Shown one piece after another: positions 53,445 through 61,750 of a DNA stretch of 64,000 nt. The stretch is from positions 24,483 to 88,482 of the forward strand of contig MGUK01000044.1 in assembly GCA_001799995.1 (NCBI GenBank). Reading direction: 5' to 3'. Origin of the DNA: Elusimicrobia bacterium GWF2_62_30 (GTDB lineage: Bacteria > Elusimicrobiota > Elusimicrobia > Elusimicrobiales > UBA9959). Numbering within the stretch: position 1 is the first letter of the stretch; every line of letters begins with the position of its first letter. The notes beneath the pieces are model-generated. The model saw nothing but the letters and a program-made list of their open reading frames with translations, ran no database searches and had not been told where the DNA came from. The translations under genes were made by a program, and so were the position numbers.

Positions 53445-54320
53445 TCACTTGCCTTCGGCGACTTTCTTCAGATAAGCGCCGTAGCTGTTCTTGCTGAGCC
53501 CGTCGGCGAGCCGCAGCAGGCTTGCTTTGTCTATCCAGCCCTGCGCGTAGGCTATCTCCTCGATGCAGGCGATCTTCAGCCCCTGCCTGCGCTCCACGGT
53601 GGCGATGAATTCCCCCGCCTCCAGCAGGCTCTCAAAAGTGCCGGTATCCAGCCAGGCGTAACCGCGTCCGAGCAGTTCCACGCCCAGGGCGCCGCTCTTG
53701 AGGTATTCCCTGTTCACGTCGGTGATCTCGAGTTCGCCGCGGGCCGACGGTTTTATTGAGGCGGCCACTTTGGCCACCCCGTTAGGGTAAAAGTAAAGAC
53801 CGGTTACTGCGTAGTTGCTTTTAGGCTTCGCCGGTTTCTCTTCGATGGACAGCGCGTTGCCCGCGGCGTCGAAATCCACCACCCCGTAGCGTTCCGGGTC
53901 GTTCACGTAGTAGCCGAACACCGTGGCTTTTTTGGCCTTCGCCGCAGCCACCGCCTTCAGAAAGGCCTCCGGCAGGCCGTGGCCGTAAAAGATATTGTCA
54001 CCCAGCACCAGGCAGACATCGTCGGAGCCGATGAATTCTTCGCCGATAAGGAAGGCCTGCGCTATGCCGTTGGGCGCGGGCTGTTCTTTATACGACAGCT
54101 TGAGGCCCCAGGCCGAGCCGTCGCCGAAGATATCGCGGAAGCGGGGCAGGTCCTTGGGCGTGGAAATTATAAGTATGTCCCTTATGCCGGCCAGCATCAG
54201 CGCCGACATAGGGTAATAGATCATCGGCTTGTCGTAGACCGGCAGCAGCTGTTTGCAGACCACGCTGGTGATGGGATAGAGCCTGGTCCCGGAACCGCCC
54301 GCGAGTATTATGCCTTTCAT
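53445..54320 (-). CDS. rmlA: Glucose-1-phosphate thymidylyltransferase
   Basis: 291 residues, the normal size. [19 protein letters not shown] with [17 protein letters not shown] forms the active site. [13 protein letters not shown] and the late [14 protein letters not shown] and [13 protein letters not shown] are RmlA hallmarks. It makes dTDP-glucose and is subject to feedback by dTDP-rhamnose in studied members. Its start overlaps the stop of the second rmlC-like gene by 4 bases. Confidence 0.96.
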   Translation of the reverse strand: MKGIILAGGSGTRLYPITSVVCKQLLPVYDKPMIYYPMSALMLAGIRDILIISTPKDLPRFRDIFGDGSAWGLKLSYKEQPAPNGIAQAFLIGEEFIGSDDVCLVLGDNIFYGHGLPEAFLKAVAAAKAKKATVFGYYVNDPERYGVVDFDAAGNALSIEEKPAKPKSNYAVTGLYFYPNGVAKVAASIKPSARGELEITDVNREYLKSGALGVELLGRGYAWLDTGTFESLLEAGEFIATVERRQGLKIACIEEIAYAQGWIDKASLLRLADGLSKNSYGAYLKKVAEGK

Positions 54321-54862
54321 ATTCCCTTTATCTCCTTAAGCAGCGGCAGCGCGCCGTCCTTAGCGGACAAGAGCGGCTTTTTCGCCGGCCATTTTATCCC
54401 CAGCTGCGGGTCGTTCCAGCGCAGGCCGCCGTAATGGGCCGCGCTGAACTCCCGCGAGCACTTGTAAAGCACTTCCGCCCCGTCGGTCAGCGCCAGGAAG
54501 CCGTGCGCGAACCCCGCCGGCAGGTACACCATCGTCCCCTCCGCTTCGGAGAGGGTCAGGCAGAAAGAGACGCCGAAAGTCTTAGAGCCGCGCCGCAGGT
54601 CCACTGCGGCATTGAAGACGCGGCCGCGCCCGCAGCGCACCAGCTTGGCCTGGGCGTAAGGGGCCCGCTGGTAATGCAGGCCGCGCAGCACGCCCTTGCG
54701 CGAGATGGAGCGGTTTTCCTGAACGAACGTTTCCCGGATACCGGCCCGGCGCAGTTCCGAAGCCTTGTAGAGCTCCGAACCGGAACCGCGGCCGTCGAGG
54801 AACCTTTCCGGCTTTATCAGCAGGACCCCGGGAAACCTGGCGCGCTCGATGACTAGTTTCAT
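54317..54862 (-). CDS. Second RmlC-like dTDP-sugar epimerase
   Basis: A 181-residue cupin clearly related to Rml[51 protein letters not shown]. Differences from the copy at 52896 fall at substrate-facing places: [10 protein letters not shown] in place of DDRGFFVETY, and QENRSIS in place of QDNHSKS. The catalytic histidine of RGLHYQ and the YKC tyrosine remain, so it is probably active. It could be redundant, or a 3- or 5-epimerase for another dTDP-sugar. It precedes rmlA with a 4-base overlap and follows the OmpA-like gene by 9 bases. Confidence 0.82.
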   Translation of the reverse strand: MKLVIERARFPGVLLIKPERFLDGRGSGSELYKASELRRAGIRETFVQENRSISRKGVLRGLHYQRAPYAQAKLVRCGRGRVFNAAVDLRRGSKTFGVSFCLTLSEAEGTMVYLPAGFAHGFLALTDGAEVLYKCSREFSAAHYGGLRWNDPQLGIKWPAKKPLLSAKDGALPLLKEIKGI

Positions 54863-54871
54863 GTATGGCTT

Positions 54872-55852
54872 TTACTTGTTCAGCAGCACGATATCGGTGC
54901 GCTGCTGCGCGAAAGTGTCGTCGAAGCCCTCGTAGGAGAGCAGGTTCTCCCCGCACATCAGCGAAGCCTTCAGGCTGTCCCGCACCTGCGACGCCTGCTG
55001 GTCGGAGAGGTCTTTCGTCTGGGCATAGACGTTCACCTTGAGCGGGATATTGTAATAGCGGCGTTTTATCAGGTCGGCCGCGGCGGCCAGCAGCGCTTCC
55101 CCGCCCGGTTTCTCCACGGTCTTTGCCGACTTGTTGGAACCGAAGAGCAGCGCGGAATCCATGCTGATCACCAGCGAGTTCCCCTTCTGGTAGACGATGG
55201 CGGTGAACCTGACGAGTTCCCCTATCACGGTCTTGCGCACCCCCTGGGCTTCGGTAAAGACGTAAAGCGGCGCGTAGCTGTGCCCGGCATGCACCCATTC
55301 GTGCTGGTCGTTCTCGCCGCTCCAGTTGATGGTCTCAGGCGGCAGGCCGGCGCCGGAATACCTGTGGAAGTTCCTGCCCTCCTCGTCCGTTATGGAAAGC
55401 GTCCACTGGAAATCCTTCGTGACCTTCTCGGCGTAGTTCCGGCCGAACACCTCTTCGAACTTCTTCAGCGGGTAAAAAGCGATGACCGTGCGGTCGTTGA
55501 ACGACGTGCGCCAGGGCTTTATCACGCGCCCGTTGGAAAGCTTCTCCGGGTAATTCCGGAAAAAGCTGATGAAGTTCCCGGACTCGAACAGGAACAGGTT
55601 CTTGTCGGACTCGAAAGAATTCTTTATGCTCTCGAAATTATCCGTCTTGACCTTGAGCGGCGGTTTTTTGGTGCGTATCTCTTCAGCCTCGGACTTCACC
55701 AGCACTTCCTGCGGGACTTCGCTGTAGGCCGTGGCCGGCCCGGCCAGGTCCTGCGCGCCCGCCGGGAGAGCGCAGAACGCGGCGGCCGCCAATAGCGCCG
55801 CCAGCGCGCGGACGGAGGATGCGGCAACGACCCGTAATGTGTTAGATTTCAT
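54872..55852 (-). CDS. Secreted protein with degenerate OmpA-like C-terminal domain
   Basis: 326 residues with a signal peptide (about 1-33, ending LPAGAQ). The central part (about 110-230) resembles an Ig-like fold of the FlgD type (LPPETINWSG, HAGHSYAPLYVFTE). The C-terminal 65 residues follow the OmpA/Pal layout (LKVNVYAQTKDLSDQQASQV ... YEGFDDTFAQQRTDIVLL), but TK replaces the TD, and the NRRV peptidoglycan-binding arginine pattern is reduced to RTDIV. The start at 55852 is 8 bases after the TonB gene stop. In context it may replace Pal as the envelope partner of the Tol/Ton-like complex. The family is not recognised with certainty. Confidence 0.68.
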   Translation of the reverse strand: MKSNTLRVVAASSVRALAALLAAAAFCALPAGAQDLAGPATAYSEVPQEVLVKSEAEEIRTKKPPLKVKTDNFESIKNSFESDKNLFLFESGNFISFFRNYPEKLSNGRVIKPWRTSFNDRTVIAFYPLKKFEEVFGRNYAEKVTKDFQWTLSITDEEGRNFHRYSGAGLPPETINWSGENDQHEWVHAGHSYAPLYVFTEAQGVRKTVIGELVRFTAIVYQKGNSLVISMDSALLFGSNKSAKTVEKPGGEALLAAAADLIKRRYYNIPLKVNVYAQTKDLSDQQASQVRDSLKASLMCGENLLSYEGFDDTFAQQRTDIVLLNK

Positions 55853-55860
55853 AATTATTT

Positions 55861-56955
55861 TTAATCCGACAGGAACCTGAAAGTTATTATTCCCCACTGC
55901 GTCGCGCGCCCCTCTCCCGACGGCTCGAAGGTCCAGCGCTTTATCGCGCCGAGGGCGAGCCGGTCGAGGGGCCCGTACCCCGAAGTTTTCTCCACCGCGG
56001 CGTTGTCCAGCACGCGGCCCGCGCTGTCCACGTAGAACTTGATGGAGACCGCGGCCTCCAGCACGCCCCGCTCGCGCGCCCAGTCCGGGAAAGGCGGGGC
56101 GTATGAGCTAAGCACCTTCCGGCGGGAAAGGGGCCCGGTTATTTCAAGGCGCGGGGGTTCCGGCGCCGAGGCCTGGCGCAAGGACTCTCCCCTGCGCAGG
56201 GATAAGCTCTGCGCGGTCATTACCGGCTGCGGCCTGGAAGCCAGCTGCACCCCGGCGTCGCGGGCCTCGGTCAGGCGCTGCGGGGCCGCGGCGGCGGCGG
56301 TCACCGCCCTGGCGGAAGCGAGCTTTCCCTCCCGCTCCGAAAGTCCCTGGGGACCGGCCACGGTACGCCTGGCCCGGTCGACGGCAAGATTGAGTTCCTG
56401 CATGGTCTGCGGGCGCACCACCTGGCCGGAATCCTCGAATTTCAGCCCCTGCGGGATGGACGGAGCCCTTTTCAGCCCGATCTCCTCGAGCTCGATGCGC
56501 GGGGCTGCGGCCTGCGCCCCCCTGTCCGACCGCAGCTCCAGGCCCGCGTCCTTCGGCGCCGAAGCCAGTTTCTTTCCCATATCCATGTCCAGCTTCTCTG
56601 CGGTAGTCAGGCGGCCCTCTCTGCCGGAAAGCTTCTCGGGCAGGTCCAGGGCCTTGCGCACCGGCTCCGGCGGCTTTATGTCCAGCTGCGCCGGGGCCAG
56701 CGGCTTGGGCGGCGCCTGCATGGCCAGCTTGGGCAGCTGCGGCAGCGCCAGCTTGAGGAAGTTCATGGTCTTGTTCTGCTCCGGCTTGGCCCTGGCTTCC
56801 TTTTCCTGCAAAATAAGGTCCACGTTGTTAAGCACCACGGTGCGGGCCGGCGGGTGCATGATGACGAAATAGACGTACAGGAACACGAAGAGCGCATGGA
56901 ACGCTACCGACGCGGCCAGCGGATAGGCGATGGAATTGTTTCCGCGGTAGGACAT
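55861..56955 (-). CDS. TonB-like energy transducer
   Basis: 364 residues. A short cytoplasmic start and one membrane anchor (about 12-33) lead into a long Pro/Ala/Arg-rich periplasmic region (about 40-270) with repeated SxREGxLxxA motifs. A C-terminal TonB domain follows (VLSSYAPPFPDWARERGVLE ... VDSAGRVLDNAAVEKTSGYG ... RWTFEP). It probably links the proton channel encoded downstream of the TPR gene to an outer-membrane partner. It follows the second exbD by 3 bases. Confidence 0.85.
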   Translation of the reverse strand: MSYRGNNSIAYPLAASVAFHALFVFLYVYFVIMHPPARTVVLNNVDLILQEKEARAKPEQNKTMNFLKLALPQLPKLAMQAPPKPLAPAQLDIKPPEPVRKALDLPEKLSGREGRLTTAEKLDMDMGKKLASAPKDAGLELRSDRGAQAAAPRIELEEIGLKRAPSIPQGLKFEDSGQVVRPQTMQELNLAVDRARRTVAGPQGLSEREGKLASARAVTAAAAAPQRLTEARDAGVQLASRPQPVMTAQSLSLRRGESLRQASAPEPPRLEITGPLSRRKVLSSYAPPFPDWARERGVLEAAVSIKFYVDSAGRVLDNAAVEKTSGYGPLDRLALGAIKRWTFEPSGEGRATQWGIITFRFLSD

Positions 56956-56958
56956 GCC

Positions 56959-57375
56959 CTATTTCTTCCCTTTCTGCTCCGTGGCTATGGTTATGCCGGA
57001 CGCGCCGGCTTCCTTGGCCCGCCGCATCACTTCGGTGAGCACGCCGTAAGGCGCCTCAGCATCGGCCCGGATGACCAGCAGCCTGGAGCTGCCGTTCTTT
57101 ATGGTGTCCTCGACGCAGGCCAGCATGGCCGCCTCTTCCCGGAACACCTTCTCGTTCACCGCGAACCTGGAATCGGCGGAGATGGTGACCGTTACCTTGT
57201 CCTTCTCCTCCCCCTCCTGGGTCTTGGCCTGCGGCAGGCTTACCTTCAGGGGCGGATCGGACAGGAGCGGCGCGGTGACCATGAAAATGATAACGAGCAC
57301 GAGGCAGACGTCGACGAGCGGCGCCACGTTGATGCCGGCCATGATCGAATCGTCGTTCTCAACCTTGAAGGACAT
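56959..57375 (-). CDS. ExbD/TolR-family protein, second copy
   Basis: 138 residues. One membrane helix with the essential aspartate is seen in NVAPLVDVCLVLVIIFMVTAP, followed by a periplasmic domain with YGVLTEVMRRAKEAGASGIT, which is typical of ExbD. It shares one base with the first exbD gene and precedes the TonB gene. Two ExbD-type subunits with one ExbB are usual in Tol, Ton and Agl-like complexes. Confidence 0.9.
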   Translation of the reverse strand: MSFKVENDDSIMAGINVAPLVDVCLVLVIIFMVTAPLLSDPPLKVSLPQAKTQEGEEKDKVTVTISADSRFAVNEKVFREEAAMLACVEDTIKNGSSRLLVIRADAEAPYGVLTEVMRRAKEAGASGITIATEQKGKK

Positions 57376-57779
57376 CAGTTCCTCATCAGCGCCATCTTAA
57401 GCGCCCCGGCCTGCCTGGCTTCGTCGAGCAGGCCCACCACCTGGCCCACCTTGTTGGCGGGATCGGCTTTTACTATCACGAACTTGTCGGCGCTCTTGAG
57501 GAGCGCCTTGGCCACGGCCGCGGGATACTCCGCGCGCGCCAGGGCGGCGCCGTTGAGCGTAAGCGTCCCGTCGCTGAGGAGCTTGACCTGGACGCTGTCC
57601 GAAACGGACACTTTCCCCACCTGCGCGCTGGCCTTGGACTGCAGCACCTTGATGCCGGCGGTGATGGCGAAGGGCGCCACGGCCATGAAGATAATGACGA
57701 GCACCAGCGACACGTCCACCAGCGGCGTGAGGTTGATCTCGGTTATCGGCTCGTCGGAATTATTCGAGGATACGCCCAT
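57375..57779 (-). CDS. ExbD/TolR-family protein, first copy
   Basis: 134 residues. ITEINLTPLVDVSLVLVIIF contains the membrane helix and the proton-path aspartate. The periplasmic part ends AGALKMALMRN. It follows the exbB gene by 22 bases. With the second copy it forms the stator-associated plug of a proton-driven complex. Confidence 0.9.
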   Translation of the reverse strand: MGVSSNNSDEPITEINLTPLVDVSLVLVIIFMAVAPFAITAGIKVLQSKASAQVGKVSVSDSVQVKLLSDGTLTLNGAALARAEYPAAVAKALLKSADKFVIVKADPANKVGQVVGLLDEARQAGALKMALMRN

Positions 57780-57801
57780 ATTAAGCCGCCGCCGGTCCGC
57801 G

Positions 57802-58419
57802 TTATTTATTCTCCAGCATGATCACCAGGCGGGCGGAGAAGATCTCGAGCTCGCTGGAGATGACCTTGGTCTTGCGCATGAAGTAGTTGTAGATTATCAC
57901 CGCGGGGATGGCGACCGCGAGGCCGCCGGCCGTGGCCACGAGCGCCTCCGCGATGCCCTTGGCCACCACGGTGGGGCCGCCCGTGCCGGAAAGGGCCAGG
58001 TCCCTGAAAGCTTTTATGATGCCGACCACCGTGCCGAAGAGCCCGATGAAGGGCGCGATATTGCCCATGGTCCCCAGCACGCCCAGGTTCCGCTCGAGGC
58101 CCAGCCGCTCTTCCTGGCGTTTCGTGGCCAGCAGCTCTTCCAGGTCCCTGCGGGACATCTCCCGGTGCGCCAGCGCGTAATGGAACAGGCGGGAAAGCGG
58201 CGAATCTATTTTGGCGGTGAACTCGGCCGCTTTGTCCATTTTCCCCTCTTTAAGCATCCCGCTTATTTTGGAGAGGAATTCATCCACCTTCTCCTGCCGC
58301 GCCTTGCGGAAGAACCACCAGCGCTCGAAGGCGAAGGTGAAGGAAAGCAGGGAACAGACCAGCAGGATAAGCAGCGTAAAACTTTCTTTGAACAGCTCGA
58401 GGTAACTGATATTCTCCAT
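57802..58419 (-). CDS. MotA/TolQ/ExbB proton channel protein
   Basis: 205 residues with three membrane helices (about 10-30, 110-130, 150-172). The family signature appears around LGTMGNIAPFIGLFGTVVGI and TAGGLAVAIPAVIIYNYF. It forms the proton channel with the two ExbD proteins. It follows the TPR gene by 13 bases, as TPR or YbgF-like genes often do in Tol-type operons. Confidence 0.92.
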   Translation of the reverse strand: MENISYLELFKESFTLLILLVCSLLSFTFAFERWWFFRKARQEKVDEFLSKISGMLKEGKMDKAAEFTAKIDSPLSRLFHYALAHREMSRRDLEELLATKRQEERLGLERNLGVLGTMGNIAPFIGLFGTVVGIIKAFRDLALSGTGGPTVVAKGIAEALVATAGGLAVAIPAVIIYNYFMRKTKVISSELEIFSARLVIMLENK

Positions 58420-58432
58420 GTAGATCTCCTGT

Positions 58433-61400
58433 TTATTTCTTCTTGGTACCTGTCGAAACTTTTTTCTTAGCCGCGGGGGCGGCCTTTTTCTTCGCCGGGG
58501 CCGCTTTTTCTTCGGGCGCCGGGGCGGCCGCGGGCGGCTCTACCACGGGGGCTTCCTGCGGAACAACCTCGGCGGGGCCGGCGGGCGCGGGCGCCGGTGC
58601 GGCGGCGGGACTTTCCGGCTTAGCGCCGGAAGCCGAGCGCCCCATTTCATGCAGGGCCTTGGCCCTCTCGGCGGCCGCGCCGGCGAACTCGGGCTTGCTG
58701 GAGTTCTTTGCTATATCTTCGTAAACGCGCGCCGCTTCGGCGTAGTTCTTCTCGCTCTCGTAAAGCTCTCCGAGCTTGACCAGCCCCTGCAGGCGCCAGG
58801 CGTTGTGCAGCGGCGTCTGCCGGCTGAGCCGTTCCCAGTAATCGCGCGCCTCTTCCACCTGCCGGTTGTCGGCGCTCAGCTCGCCCATGTGGTACATGGC
58901 CTCCAGCGCGTCCTCCCGCCCCTCCGCTTCGCCGTAGATCTGGGTCAGGATCTTGATCGCGCCGGAGAAGTCGCCGCGGGTCTTGCGGATATTGAAGATC
59001 TCCCACAGCGCGGCCAGCGCGTCGTCGGACTTGCCGGTCAGGTCGTAATACCGGCGGTAGGTCGATTCGGCCTTGTCGGTGGCGCCGGTGGCCTTGTAGC
59101 TGAGGGCCAGGTTGAAAAGCGCCGGCTTCACGTATTCGCTCGACGGGTAGAGGGCGACCAGTTTAGAATACGCCTGCGCCGCCCGCTCATGGTCCTTGAG
59201 GCCGTAATAGGAGCTGCCCAGCCGGAACAGCCCCATGGCGTGTTCCTTGGCGTCGGGATAATTCTGCGCGAAGCGGTCGAAGACCCCGGCGGCGTTCTCC
59301 AGTTCACCGGCCTGGAAGTACGCTTCGCCGAGGTAGAACTGCGCGTCCTTAATAGCCGGGTGGTCTATGTAGTCCAGGCTGAACTTCTTGAGGTTCTCCA
59401 CCGCCCCGGCGAAGTCCTTCTTCTCGAACAGGCGGCGCCCGAGCCGGAACAGGGCCTCGCCGGAAGTCCTGTCCTGCGGCCGGCGCTGGGCCAGCCCCAG
59501 GAACCAGTTCTTGAAATCCAAACCCGGGTTGCGGTCGAAAGCGGCTTCCGCGATATCGAAGGCGTCGGCGGCCTCCGGGGCCAGCGGGAACTGGGAAACC
59601 GCGAGCCTCGCCTGCTCTGCGGCGGCGGCGTCCTGGTTGAGGCTATAGCGGACCTGGGCCAGCCGCAGCCAGGCCAGGGGCAGTTGCCGGCTTTTCGGGT
59701 ACTTGGTCACGATAGTGTCGTAAGCCGCGGCGGATTCGTTGTACTTCTGCGCGCGGAACCAGGTATCGGCTATCTGGAAATCGGCGGGCTCGGTCTCGGG
59801 CGCGCCGGGATACCTCTTCGAGATCTTTTCCCAGGTATCCACGGCCTGGCTGTAATAGCGCAGCCTGTACAGGGCGAGGCCGGCGCGGTACAGCGCCGTG
59901 GCCGCGTACGGGTTCTTAGGCTGCCCGGCGACGAAATCTTCGTAAAGCTGGTAGGCCTTCTCGTAGTCCTTCTTGTTGAAATGGCTGTCCGCCAGCGCCA
60001 TCTCGTCCTCCCCACCGGGCTGCTGCGCCGCGGGGAAGGCCTCCCTGAGCGTGCGCAGTTTCTCCCGCGCGCGGGCCGCGGCCGCCGTGTCCCCGCCCAG
60101 GGAGAAGCACCAGACCAGCCCTTCCTGGGCGTACAGGGCGGTGACGTCGTTGGGGTAGATCCGGACTATGGTCTCGTAAACGTTCCTGGCGTCGGCCGTC
60201 AGGTTCATTGCCATGTAGGCTTCGGCCACGTACAGCAGGCTGAGGGCCCGCCACTTGGAGCCGGACTGGGGCAGCTGCTTGAAAATGAACTGGTAGGAAG
60301 TGAGGATGCTGTTATAGTTGCCGCGCTCGTATTCGGCGCGCAGGATCATGAACATCGCCTGTTCGGCTACGGAGCTGTCCGGGGCCATATCCACGGCGCT
60401 CTGGAAAGCGCGCAGCGCGTCGGGCGACTTCTTGAGTTCCAGCAGCGCCAGGCCTTTGAGGTAATGCGCGTTCTTGGCCAGCACGTCGGACGGGTAAAGC
60501 GCCAGGAAGCTGTCCAGCGCGCCGACCGCCTGGGTATGGTCGCCCAGCAGGTACTGGCACCAGGCCAGCTTGTACTGGCTGGCCGGGGCCACGGAAGAGC
60601 CGCCGTAGCCGGTGGTCGCCTTGGCATAAGCGAAAAGCGCGTCGCGCACCTGCTTGTTCTCCAGGTACGCCTCGGCGATGAAGAACTGGGCCAGCGGCGA
60701 GAAGAAATCCCTCGGGTCCCGGTCTATCACGGCCTGGAAACTGGCCCGGGCGCCGGGGTAATCCTTCTTGTTGAACTGGGAGGCCCCGACGCGGAACAGG
60801 GCCGCGCTGTAAAGCTTGGAGTGCGGGTATTTCCGGATGAACTCCTGGTACTTGACTATGGCGCCGTCGAAGTCGCGGGCGTGGAAATAGGAGTCCGAGG
60901 CCAGGAATTCGGCCTCCTCCTTGAAATCGACCTCCGGGAAATCGGCGACCAGCTTCTGGAACACCGAAGCGGCCACGTAGGTTTTCCCCTCGTAGAGGTA
61001 TGCCTTGCCCAGGAAGAACCTGGCTTCCGGGGTATTAAGCTGCGAGAAAAGGTTCTGCGCCGACGCGTAATTCTTGCGGTTCAGCTCTATCACGCCGTTG
61101 GCGAAAACCACGGCGGGCTCGCGCGCGTAGGGCAGCCAGGTCTCCTGCAGCCGGAAAAGGGTGGCCTGCGCGTCCTGGTAGCGCCCGAGGGCGATATAGG
61201 AGTAGACCTGGCCCAGGAGGCTCGCCGGGACGATGTAGGACTTGGGATACTTGTCCTCCACCCTGGTAAATTCTTTAAGCGCGCGCTCCCAGTTGCCGCT
61301 GTTGTACCAGGCTTCGCCTATGCGGTACTGGGCGGAGGGTTCCAGCCCGCTTTTGGAGCCTTTGGAGATAGCCGAGGAATAGGCCTCGGCCGCGGCCCTG

Positions 61401-61750
61401 AGCTCCGCCAGGGCGGCGGCGTTGGAGCCCGCCATCACCCGGGCTTCCGAGATCATCTTGGAATTTTTTTCCTGGCGCAGGATCTCGGTGCCCTTGGCCA
61501 TGTGGGACTCGCCCTGCATGAAGAAGGCGTCGGGCACGCGGTTGCTTTTGGGATACTGCTTGAGATATTTCTTAAAGGCCTCCACCACCGCCGACCGGTC
61601 CGCGGCCGTCTCATAAAGGGCGGCGATGTTCTGGAACGCCGCCTCGTCCTCGGCCAGCTGGGAGTCCCCCGCCTGCGCCAGGGCGCGGGCGGGCGCCGCG
61701 CACAGCAGCGCGGCGGCCAGCAGCGTTCGGAGTCTTATCCGTTCAGACAT
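58433..61750 (-). CDS. Large exported TPR-repeat protein
   Basis: 1105 residues. A signal peptide (1-26, ending ARALAQ) is followed by some 25 tetratricopeptide-like repeats, mostly of the outer-membrane assembly/YbgF kind (AxxLFxxGxxxFxKKDYxxA, AQFYLGEAYFQAG, ALFRLGSSYYGL). The tail from about 1040 is Pro/Ala-rich and ends in lysine-rich KKKAAPAAKKK. The start at 61750 gives a clean signal peptide and overlaps thrS by 8 bases. It probably acts as a periplasmic scaffold for the ExbBD/TonB-like complex that follows. It is far larger than YbgF/CpoB (about 260 residues). Confidence 0.83.
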   Translation of the reverse strand: MSERIRLRTLLAAALLCAAPARALAQAGDSQLAEDEAAFQNIAALYETAADRSAVVEAFKKYLKQYPKSNRVPDAFFMQGESHMAKGTEILRQEKNSKMISEARVMAGSNAAALAELRAAAEAYSSAISKGSKSGLEPSAQYRIGEAWYNSGNWERALKEFTRVEDKYPKSYIVPASLLGQVYSYIALGRYQDAQATLFRLQETWLPYAREPAVVFANGVIELNRKNYASAQNLFSQLNTPEARFFLGKAYLYEGKTYVAASVFQKLVADFPEVDFKEEAEFLASDSYFHARDFDGAIVKYQEFIRKYPHSKLYSAALFRVGASQFNKKDYPGARASFQAVIDRDPRDFFSPLAQFFIAEAYLENKQVRDALFAYAKATTGYGGSSVAPASQYKLAWCQYLLGDHTQAVGALDSFLALYPSDVLAKNAHYLKGLALLELKKSPDALRAFQSAVDMAPDSSVAEQAMFMILRAEYERGNYNSILTSYQFIFKQLPQSGSKWRALSLLYVAEAYMAMNLTADARNVYETIVRIYPNDVTALYAQEGLVWCFSLGGDTAAAARAREKLRTLREAFPAAQQPGGEDEMALADSHFNKKDYEKAYQLYEDFVAGQPKNPYAATALYRAGLALYRLRYYSQAVDTWEKISKRYPGAPETEPADFQIADTWFRAQKYNESAAAYDTIVTKYPKSRQLPLAWLRLAQVRYSLNQDAAAAEQARLAVSQFPLAPEAADAFDIAEAAFDRNPGLDFKNWFLGLAQRRPQDRTSGEALFRLGRRLFEKKDFAGAVENLKKFSLDYIDHPAIKDAQFYLGEAYFQAGELENAAGVFDRFAQNYPDAKEHAMGLFRLGSSYYGLKDHERAAQAYSKLVALYPSSEYVKPALFNLALSYKATGATDKAESTYRRYYDLTGKSDDALAALWEIFNIRKTRGDFSGAIKILTQIYGEAEGREDALEAMYHMGELSADNRQVEEARDYWERLSRQTPLHNAWRLQGLVKLGELYESEKNYAEAARVYEDIAKNSSKPEFAGAAAERAKALHEMGRSASGAKPESPAAAPAPAPAGPAEVVPQEAPVVEPPAAAPAPEEKAAPAKKKAAPAAKKKVSTGTKKK

